A stretch of DNA of 13,891 nt, taken from the NCBI GenBank assembly GCA_003105285.1, contig PQAN01000145.1:1-13891 (forward strand), read 5' to 3'. Positions 6,412-12,545 of the stretch are shown in pieces. The position numbers and the translations under genes were made by a program. The notes beneath the pieces were generated by a model. That model ran no database searches. It was not told the origin of the DNA and saw only the letters and a program-made list of their open reading frames with translations. Numbering within the stretch: the stretch's first letter is position 1; every line of letters begins with the position of its first letter. Source of the stretch: Methylocystaceae bacterium (GTDB lineage: Bacteria; Pseudomonadota; Alphaproteobacteria; Rhizobiales; Beijerinckiaceae).

Positions 6412-6435
6412 TCCCACACGAATTCTGTCTTGCGC

Positions 6436-6963
6436 ATGCGGCTGTTCCATTTCAGCGAAAATCCCGACATCGCGACCTTCGCGCCGCGCTCCGTTCGCAT
6501 TCCGGCCAAGCGCCCTCCCGGCCGCGAATGGCTGAACGGTCCGCTCGTCTGGGCCGTCGACGAACGGCGTCAGGCCATGTATCTCTTCCCGCGCGACTGT
6601 CCACGAATCCTGATCTGGCCGACGGCGACGACGGCGGACGAGGATCGCGACCATTGGTTCGGCGGGCGCACATCCGGCGTCATCGCCTTCGTCGAGCGAA
6701 GCTGGCTCGACGAGATCGAGACGCAATCCATCTACCGATACGAGCTTCCGCGCGACAGTTTCGAAGACCTCGACGACGCCGGCATGTGGGTCTCGCGGAG
6801 CGCGGTCGAGCCGCTGCGCGTCGACGAATTGACCGCCCTCCCCCGCGAATTGCGCGCCCAAGGCGTGGAGCTGCGCGTCGTGGACAGGCTTCTCTCATTG
6901 CGAGGCGTGTTCGAAGCCTCGTTTCACGCGAGCGGAATCAGGCTGCGCAATGCGCGCGCATAG
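6436..6963 (+). CDS. DUF6886-like conserved hypothetical protein
   Basis: A 175-residue soluble protein of unknown function. The opening MRLFHFSENPDIATFAPR, then GPLVWAVDE and YLFPRDCPRI, match my memory of the DUF6886 family; no catalytic role is known to me. It has no signal peptide or membrane segment. The C-terminal half carries many charged residues and an LPRELRAQGVELRVVD stretch. The start is set at ATG 6436; a TTG two codons upstream at 6430 is possible, and no strong ribosome binding site is visible for either. It lies 24 bp behind the phosphatase/Nudix gene and is almost certainly co-transcribed and translated after it. Its stop codon is inside the left arm of the terminator-like hairpin at 6958-7004. 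Confidence 0.8.
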   Translation: MRLFHFSENPDIATFAPRSVRIPAKRPPGREWLNGPLVWAVDERRQAMYLFPRDCPRILIWPTATTADEDRDHWFGGRTSGVIAFVERSWLDEIETQSIYRYELPRDSFEDLDDAGMWVSRSAVEPLRVDELTALPRELRAQGVELRVVDRLLSLRGVFEASFHASGIRLRNARA

Positions 6964-7016
6964 AATCCTTCCGTGTTTCATCGAAACACGGAAGGATTCT
7001 ATGCTTTTGTTTTTTT
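6958..7016 (+). terminator. Strong intrinsic terminator with 22-bp perfect stem
   Basis: The left arm 6958-6979 pairs perfectly with 6983-7004 around a three-base loop (ATC); the arms include AATCCTTCCGTG and CACGGAAGGATT. An almost pure T-tract follows at 7005-7016 (TTTTG then seven T). It overlaps the stop codon of the DUF6886-like gene, so it should end the phosphatase/Nudix operon and insulate the downstream regulator. Confidence 0.8.
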
Positions 7017-7064
7017 GCGCGCTTCCAACGCCGAACCGGCATCCGCTTCGGCTGGAAACGCTCG
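6958..7064 (+). repeat. Dispersed hairpin repeat, downstream copy
   Basis: This is the second copy of the element at 5201-5291, in the same orientation. GAAACACGGAA, a T-rich linker, the shared word ACGCCGAACCGG and the arm GGAAACGCTC occur in the same order. Here the left hairpin is a perfect 22-bp stem, whereas in the upstream copy it is shortened and mutated. The two copies directly flank the phosphatase/Nudix and DUF6886-like genes. Confidence 0.7.
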
Positions 7065-7179
7065 AGCCCGAACCTCGACGCTCGTCGATAGCGTTCAGAA
7101 ATTTCTCGACGCGAGCGACGCGAACGAAAAATAGCAATCTCTGCAACGCGGGCCGGTCGAAGGGGGCCTACTCTCGGCC

Positions 7180-8031
7180 ATGATGAAAACGACGACACGT
7201 TCCGATTACAAGAGCCGCATCGCTCGCGTCACCGACGCGATCATGCGCGAGCCGACGTCGATGCGCACGGTCGAGGAATGGGCGGCGCTCGCCAATTTCT
7301 CGCCTTTTCACTTCCATCGCATCTATCGGGCGATGCAAGGCGAATGCGTCAGCGACACGATTCGCCGGGCGCGCCTGACGCGCGCCGCGCTGCAGCTCTC
7401 GACGACCGACCGCCGCGTGATCGATATCGCGCTCGAGGCCGGCTATGAGAGCGCGCAGAGCTTCGCGCGCGCCTTCAGGAGCTTCGTCGCCGCGAGCCCG
7501 AGTGAATTTCGAGCAGGCCATCGGACCGTCGCCGATTTCATCGCCCCGATCGTCATCGAGAGAAAGGATGAAATCATGAATGTGGACATCATCGAGCGCG
7601 AGCCGACGCGCGCCCATGTCTTGCAGCATCGCGGCCCCATCGCCTCGATCCCGGAGAGCTGGGCGAACCTGTGGCGCTGGCATGTGCAAGCCGGCCTCGG
7701 GGGGCGATCGCTCTATCCGATCGGCGTCTGCTTCGGCGATCCGGAGACGAGCGGCGGATTCCGCTATTATGCGGGCCTCGTCTTTCCGGACGGCGTCGCG
7801 GCCTCGGGAGAGGTCGAGACGCTGGATGTGCCCGGCGGGCGCTACGCCTCCTATCGCCATATCGGCCCCTATGCCGGAATCGGCGGCGCGTTCCAGAAAC
7901 TCTATGGGCAATGGCTGCCGTCGAGCGGCTATGAGCCGGACGACCGGCCGTCGCTCGAAGTCTATCGCAACACGCCCTATGACACGCCGCCGGAGGCGCT
8001 GATCACCGATCTGCTGGTGCCGGTGAAATGA
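7180..8031 (+). CDS. AraC-type HTH regulator with C-terminal GyrI-like domain
   Basis: A 283-residue transcription factor. Residues 10-113 contain two helix-turn-helix units: SMRTVEEWAALANFSPFHFHRIYRAM resembles MarA/Rob helix 1 in content, and VIDIALEAGYESAQSFARAF is the second. ASPSEFR closes the DNA-binding domain as in AraC proteins. Residues 133-283 form a GyrI-like small-molecule-binding (SOUL-related) domain, starting MNVDIIEREPTRAHVLQHRGP and ending LEVYRNTPYDTPPEALITDL. This HTH-first architecture is that of Rob-like effector sensors, often responding to amphipathic or toxic molecules. ATG at 7180 is immediately followed by a second ATG; AAGGGGG lies about 14 bases upstream. It ends 3 bp from the convergent GNAT gene. 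The target genes are unknown; the ABC exporter downstream is one candidate. Confidence 0.92.
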   Translation: MMKTTTRSDYKSRIARVTDAIMREPTSMRTVEEWAALANFSPFHFHRIYRAMQGECVSDTIRRARLTRAALQLSTTDRRVIDIALEAGYESAQSFARAFRSFVAASPSEFRAGHRTVADFIAPIVIERKDEIMNVDIIEREPTRAHVLQHRGPIASIPESWANLWRWHVQAGLGGRSLYPIGVCFGDPETSGGFRYYAGLVFPDGVAASGEVETLDVPGGRYASYRHIGPYAGIGGAFQKLYGQWLPSSGYEPDDRPSLEVYRNTPYDTPPEALITDLLVPVK

Positions 8032-8034
8032 CGG

Positions 8035-8496
8035 CTACTTCATTCGGAAGCGCATGATGCGGCTTTCGCCGGCGTCGAAGAACTGGATCGCGCTGGCGCC
8101 GGCGCCTTCGACGGCGCGGGGCCAAAAGCCGCGCGCCGCCGGATTGTCCCGGTGGAACGACAGCTCCCACCGCCCGAGGCGCGTGCGAAAGGCCGCGGCC
8201 GCCGCCCGAGCGCCGCAGCCTTTGCGCCGAAACTCCCGCAGCACGTAAAATTCGGCGATCGAGGCGTCGACGGCATAGCCCGAGATCGACACGGCGTCGA
8301 CGAAGACGAAGCCCGCCGGTCCCTCGTCCGTTTCGATGAAGAACGGCGAGCGTCGCTCTTCGCGCCAATAGGCGTCGAGGCAAGGATAATCCTCCTCGCC
8401 GTAACCCCATTCGCCGAGTTCGGCGAGATATCGCCGCAGCAGAGCCGCGATCGCCGGCTTCTCCTCAAGCGGCGCGAGACGCAGCCTCACCTCCAT
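8035..8496 (-). CDS. GNAT-family N-acetyltransferase
   Basis: A 153-residue single-domain acetyltransferase. The acetyl-CoA pyrophosphate-binding motif A is visible as EFYVLREFRRKGCGARA (residues 82-98; the R-x-x-G-x-G/A core is Arg90-Arg-Lys-Gly-Cys-Gly-Ala96). Motif B follows as HRDNPAARGFW (residues 115-125). The acceptor substrate cannot be inferred. The ATG at 8496 is preferred: a GGCGGGGA site lies about eight bases upstream, and the 14 extra residues from an ATG at 8538 are basic and unlike the family. It converges tail-to-tail with the AraC/GyrI-like gene, three bases between stop codons and no terminator hairpin between them, so the two transcripts probably overlap. Confidence 0.88.
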   Translation of the reverse strand: MEVRLRLAPLEEKPAIAALLRRYLAELGEWGYGEEDYPCLDAYWREERRSPFFIETDEGPAGFVFVDAVSISGYAVDASIAEFYVLREFRRKGCGARAAAAAFRTRLGRWELSFHRDNPAARGFWPRAVEGAGASAIQFFDAGESRIMRFRMK

Positions 8497-8662
8497 GATT
8501 CGTCCCCGCCTCCAGCGCCGCCCCTCCTTAGCCATCATAGGCCGCGCGCGGGGCGAAATTAAGCGGCTTGCGCCATCTGTTCAGATAAGCCTATTGAGGC
8601 GCTAGGTAGACTTCAGGCTCGTGGCCGAGGCGCGGCGCAGCGTGGAAGACAGGCAAGCTCGA

Positions 8663-10570
8663 ATGAACACAGCGTCACTTTCGTCCTCTCTCGTCGCCGG
8701 GACGGAGCCTGCGCCGCCGACAACGGGCCGCCATCGGAGCGAGCCGCCTCTGGATCTGCGGGCCGCGCGCGAGATTCTCGGGCGGATCCTCCGGATGGCG
8801 CTGCGATATCGCCGGCGTTTCATCCTCGCCATCGCCGCGAGCCTCGGCGCCTCGGTCTTCAATCTCGCAATGCCGAGACTGCTGGGCCAGGCCGTCGATG
8901 AAGCGCATTCCCTGCTCGCTCGCGGCGCCGATCATTCCGAGGAGGCGCGCGCCGCTCTGCTCGTCACCGCCGCGCTGACGCTCGGCGCGGCGAGCCTGCG
9001 CGGCCTCCTGCAGATGGTCGCCGGCTTTCAGAGCGAGTTCATCGGCCAGAGCGTCGGCCGCGACCTGCGCATGGCGTTCTTCGAAAAGCTGCAGAGGCTG
9101 GGCTTCGACTATCACGACCAGGTCCATTCCGGCGACCTCATCACGAGGGGCATGCTGGATTTGGAGGGCGTGCGCGGCGTCATCGAGAACGGCCTGCAGC
9201 GCGTCGTGTCGCTGATCCTGCTGGTCGCGCTCGGGACATTCCTGATGTTCACGCGCGATCCCCTCATGGCGGCGGTGACGACGAGCTTCATTCCGCTGCT
9301 CGGCTGGCGTGCGGGCCGCATGGGGCTGGAGCTTCGCAAGGCGTGGACGGCCCTGCAGGAGCGCATGTCGGCGTTGACCCGCGTGATGGAGGAGAATCTC
9401 CAGGGCGTCCGCGTCGTGCGCGCCTTCTCCTCCCACGCCCACGAGCTCGAGAAGTTCGACGAGGCGGGAGACGAAGCGCTCGCGCTCTCCAACCGGCGCA
9501 TCGTCATTCGCGCCGGCTCCATGGCCGCCATGACCTCCGGCTACTATCTCGCCATCGTTCTCATTTTATGGGTGGGGGGCCAGCGCGTCGCGAGCGGCCA
9601 GATCACCATCGGGCAGCTCACGGAGTTCCTCACCTTCATGACCGTGCTGCAGATGCCTGTCCGGCAGATCGGCATGATCATGAACGCCTCCGCGCGCGCC
9701 GTCTCCTCGGGCAAGCGGCTGTTCGACGTGCTCGATCTCCAGCCGACGATCGGCGACAGGCCGAACGCGCGGCCGCTCGTCCTGCGGCGTGGGACCTTGC
9801 GGTTCGAGAATGTGAGCTTTTCTTATGGGCAGGGCTCGCCCCCGGCGCTCGACGGCGTCTCCTTCACCGTCGAGCCCGGCCGCACGCTCGGCGTCGTCGG
9901 CCCGTCGGGCGCGGGAAAATCCACGCTCGTGCAGCTCATCGCGCGCTTCTATGACGTGACGAGCGGACGCATCACGATCGACGGTCAGGATATTCGCGAC
10001 GTCACGCTCGACTCGCTGCGCAACGCCGTCGGCGTCGTCCAGCAGGACGTGTTTCTGTTCGACGACAGCGTCGAGAACAATGTGGCCTATGCCGATCCGG
10101 AGGCCGAGGCGCATCGCCTCGTCGACGCCGCCTCGACGGCGCAGATTCACGATTATGTGACGAGCCTGCCGCTCGGCTACGAGACGCGCATCGGCGAGCG
10201 CGGCGTCAGCCTGTCCGGCGGTCAGCGTCAGCGTCTCGCCATCGCCCGCGGCATGGTTCCAGATCCTGCGATCGTCGCGTTCGACGACGCGACCTCGGCC
10301 GTCGACGCCGCGACCGAGCAGCAGGTGCGCAAAGCCTTGCGAGCGGCGACGCATTCGCAGGCGACGATCATCGTCTCCCACCGCGTCGGATCGCTGATGC
10401 ACGCCGACGAGATCGTCGTGCTGGACAAGGGGCGGATCACAGAGCGCGGAACGCATGACGAGCTGCTGGCGGAGAACGGCTATTACGCCGCGCTCTACCG
10501 CGCTCAGAGCCTCGGCGCGCCGCTGCGCGCGCCGGCGAAGGCCAAGGCGAGAGAGAGGGAAGACGCATGA
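8663..10570 (+). CDS. ABC exporter half-transporter, degenerate-site subunit
   Basis: A 635-residue inner-membrane protein with an N-terminal six-helix export domain (about residues 45-350) and a C-terminal ATPase. Motifs: Walker A GPSGAGKST (413-421), Q-loop VVQQDVFLF, signature LSGGQ (517-521), Walker B IVAFDDATS and H-loop His573. The catalytic Glu after Walker B is replaced by Asp542, typical of the degenerate site in heterodimeric exporters such as TM287/288, BmrCD and LmrCD. The last codon overlaps the next ABC gene by 4 bp (ATGA), indicating translational coupling. Start choice is uncertain: ATG 8663 is used, but an in-frame GTG at 8621 would add 14 residues. Substrate unknown; lipids, drugs, peptides or metallophores are all possible. 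Family members are commonly annotated MdlB/MsbA-like. Confidence 0.93.
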   Translation: MNTASLSSSLVAGTEPAPPTTGRHRSEPPLDLRAAREILGRILRMALRYRRRFILAIAASLGASVFNLAMPRLLGQAVDEAHSLLARGADHSEEARAALLVTAALTLGAASLRGLLQMVAGFQSEFIGQSVGRDLRMAFFEKLQRLGFDYHDQVHSGDLITRGMLDLEGVRGVIENGLQRVVSLILLVALGTFLMFTRDPLMAAVTTSFIPLLGWRAGRMGLELRKAWTALQERMSALTRVMEENLQGVRVVRAFSSHAHELEKFDEAGDEALALSNRRIVIRAGSMAAMTSGYYLAIVLILWVGGQRVASGQITIGQLTEFLTFMTVLQMPVRQIGMIMNASARAVSSGKRLFDVLDLQPTIGDRPNARPLVLRRGTLRFENVSFSYGQGSPPALDGVSFTVEPGRTLGVVGPSGAGKSTLVQLIARFYDVTSGRITIDGQDIRDVTLDSLRNAVGVVQQDVFLFDDSVENNVAYADPEAEAHRLVDAASTAQIHDYVTSLPLGYETRIGERGVSLSGGQRQRLAIARGMVPDPAIVAFDDATSAVDAATEQQVRKALRAATHSQATIIVSHRVGSLMHADEIVVLDKGRITERGTHDELLAENGYYAALYRAQSLGAPLRAPAKAKAREREDA

Positions 10571-12399
10571 GCTTTGCCGAGCTGGGCGGACGAGGCGGCG
10601 GCGGCGGCTTTCATGGCCCCGGCGCGCAGGGAGAAATCGGCGAGGAGATCTTCGTCGCCTTCGACAAAGGCGTGTTCGAGCGACTCGGCGTCTTCGTCCG
10701 GCCGTACCGCCGCGTGTTCGTCGCCGCCATTTTGGCCGTTCTGGCCTTCGTCGCGACGCAGGTCTCGATTCCCTATGTCATCCGCTTGGCGGTCGACAGC
10801 ATTATCGGCGCGCCCGGCAGCCTCGGCCTGGAGACGATTCTTTTCGGCTTCGTCGCGCTGATCGGCCTCAACGCGGTCGTGAGCTATCTTCAGGAAATCA
10901 CGGCGGCGAGACTGGCGCAACGCGTCATCTTCGACATGCGCCGGGCGATGTTCGCGCATCTGCAGAAAGTCTCGCTGTCCTTCATGGACCAGACGCATGT
11001 CGGGCGCATCATGTCGCGGCTGCAGGGCGATGTGAACGCTCTGCAGGAGTTTTTCGAGACGTCGATCGCCGCAGTCGGCGATCTGTTTCTGCTGTTCGGC
11101 ATCATCGGCGTGCTGCTGGCGATGGAATGGCGCCTGGCGCTCCTCACCTTGACGGTGATTCCGGTCATCGTCGCCCTGCGCGCGGCCTGGCTTCCCTACG
11201 CCAAAAAAAGCTTCGCCCGCGCCCGCGACGCCTCGTCCATCGTCAATGGCGCGCTCGCGGAGAATATCGGCGGCGTGCGCATCGTGCAGGGTTCGCGGCG
11301 CGAGGCGGTCAATCTCGCCGACTTCGACGTCAAGGCGACCGAGAATCTCGACGCCCATGTCGCCGCGGCCTGGGTCGCGCAGAGCATGGTGCCGGCAGTC
11401 GACGTCCTCACCGGCTTCGCGATGGCGGTCATCGTCGTCGTCGGGGGACAGCTCGTCATCGACGGGAACATCGACGTCGGCGTGATGATCGCCTTCATCT
11501 TTTACGTTCAGCGCTTTTTCGATCCGATCCGCACCCTGTCCATGCAATATACGATGCTGCAACGCGCCATGGCGGCGGGTCACCGCATCTTCGAAGTGCT
11601 CGACGTGCCGGTGACGATCACCGACGCGCCGGACGCGATCGAACTCGCGTCCATCGATCCGTCGATCGAATTCCGCGACGTCACCTTCGGCTACAAGCCC
11701 GAGCAGCCGGTGCTGAAGAAGCTGACGTTTCAGGTGGCGCCCAAGCAGGTCGTCGCTCTCGTCGGGCCGACCGGTTCGGGCAAGACGAGCATAGCCGCGC
11801 TGACGCATCGCTTCTACGACGTGTGGGACGGCGAAGTCCGCGTCGGCGGCTACGACGTGCGCGAGGTGACGCAGGATTCGCTCGGCCGCAATATCGCGAT
11901 CGTGCTGCAAGAGCCGTTTCTCTTCACCGGCACGGTGCTCGAGAACATCCGCTATTCCAGCGCATGGGCGAGCCGGGCCGACATCATCGCCGCGGCGAAG
12001 GCGGTGCGCGCGCATGAGTTCATCGAGAAGCTGCCGCGGGGCTATGATTCCGAACTCGGCCAGAGAGGGCAAAATCTGTCGATCGGCCAGCGGCAATTGC
12101 TGAGCTTCGCGCGCGCTCTGGTGGCGAATCCGCAAATTCTGATCCTGGACGAGGCCACCGCCAGCATCGACAGCTTCATCGAGGCGCAGATCCAGGAGGC
12201 GCTGCGCGTCCTCCTCGCCGGCCGGACCTGCCTCGTCATCGCGCATCGTCTCGCGACAGTCAGAGACGCCGACAAAATAATCGTGCTTCGATCCGGCGAA
12301 ATTCTAGAACAGGGCTCGCATGACGAGCTGATCGTCAAGAACGGTCTCTACGCCAGTCTCTACAAGAAGAACTTTTCTTCTTTCGACGAATTGGTCTGA
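10567..12399 (+). CDS. ABC exporter half-transporter, catalytic-site subunit
   Basis: A 610-residue partner of the preceding gene, whose stop codon its ATG overlaps. It starts with a Gly-rich cytoplasmic segment (GGRGGGGGFHGPG, residues 7-19), then an export membrane domain (about 40-330) and an ATPase domain. Walker A is GPTGSGKTS (400-408), Q-loop IVLQEPFLF, Walker B LILDEATAS with intact catalytic Glu529, and H-loop His560. Its signature is LSIGQ (504-508) instead of LSGGQ. Together with the Asp in the first subunit, this puts both altered motifs in the same composite nucleotide site. The two proteins are therefore expected to form one obligate heterodimer in the inner membrane. Transported molecule not deducible. 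Confidence 0.94.
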   Translation: MSFAELGGRGGGGGFHGPGAQGEIGEEIFVAFDKGVFERLGVFVRPYRRVFVAAILAVLAFVATQVSIPYVIRLAVDSIIGAPGSLGLETILFGFVALIGLNAVVSYLQEITAARLAQRVIFDMRRAMFAHLQKVSLSFMDQTHVGRIMSRLQGDVNALQEFFETSIAAVGDLFLLFGIIGVLLAMEWRLALLTLTVIPVIVALRAAWLPYAKKSFARARDASSIVNGALAENIGGVRIVQGSRREAVNLADFDVKATENLDAHVAAAWVAQSMVPAVDVLTGFAMAVIVVVGGQLVIDGNIDVGVMIAFIFYVQRFFDPIRTLSMQYTMLQRAMAAGHRIFEVLDVPVTITDAPDAIELASIDPSIEFRDVTFGYKPEQPVLKKLTFQVAPKQVVALVGPTGSGKTSIAALTHRFYDVWDGEVRVGGYDVREVTQDSLGRNIAIVLQEPFLFTGTVLENIRYSSAWASRADIIAAAKAVRAHEFIEKLPRGYDSELGQRGQNLSIGQRQLLSFARALVANPQILILDEATASIDSFIEAQIQEALRVLLAGRTCLVIAHRLATVRDADKIIVLRSGEILEQGSHDELIVKNGLYASLYKKNFSSFDELV

Positions 12400-12430
12400 C
12401 CACGCCGCCTATTGTTGCAGCCGAGCCACA

Positions 12431-12453
12431 GCCCGCAAGAATTCTTTGCGGGC
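12431..12453 (+). terminator. Hairpin 31 bp after the ABC operon
   Basis: GCCCGCAA (12431-12438) pairs with TTGCGGGC (12446-12453) around a GAATTCT centre, with an extra G-T pair closing a five-base loop. No T-run follows directly, although the sequence becomes AT-rich about 12 bases later. It probably marks the end of the ABC exporter transcript, with modest certainty. Confidence 0.5.
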
Positions 12454-12496
12454 ATCCCGCCGATTGAAAAATTTGTCACATTTCGACTCGCCCGTA

Positions 12497-12536
12497 CGTA
12501 ATTAATCGATAATCTATATAGATTAACTTAATTACG
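12497..12536. promoter_or_regulatory. 40-bp nested AT-rich palindrome upstream of the TonB receptor
   Basis: An inner perfect 14-bp palindrome AATCTATATAGATT (12511-12524) is nested in outer arms CGTAATTAA (12497-12505) and TTAATTACG (12528-12536). The arms are centred one base off the inner repeat. It ends against the GAGGG ribosome binding site (12536-12540), 10 bp before the ATG. Position and symmetry suggest an operator overlapping the promoter, or a leader hairpin masking the ribosome binding site. A possible -35 TTGTCA is at 12473-12478, but no good -10 is paired with it. Confidence 0.6.
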
Positions 12537-12545
12537 AGGGACGCT

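Noticed and set aside
7097..7106. AGAAATTTCT palindrome upstream of the AraC/GyrI-like gene
   Set aside because: A single 10-bp palindrome with no second copy or other support is within chance expectation for a window this size.
8568..8596. TTGCGC, 17 bp, CTATTG as a promoter for the ABC operon
   Set aside because: The position is sensible but the -10 matches the consensus poorly, so it was not called as a feature.
10504..12246. A 580-codon open frame on the minus strand opposite the second ABC gene
   Set aside because: It mirrors a clear ABC exporter gene and its translation is rich in Arg, Asp, His and Ala with no family features. Long antisense frames are expected in GC-rich genes with strong third-position bias.
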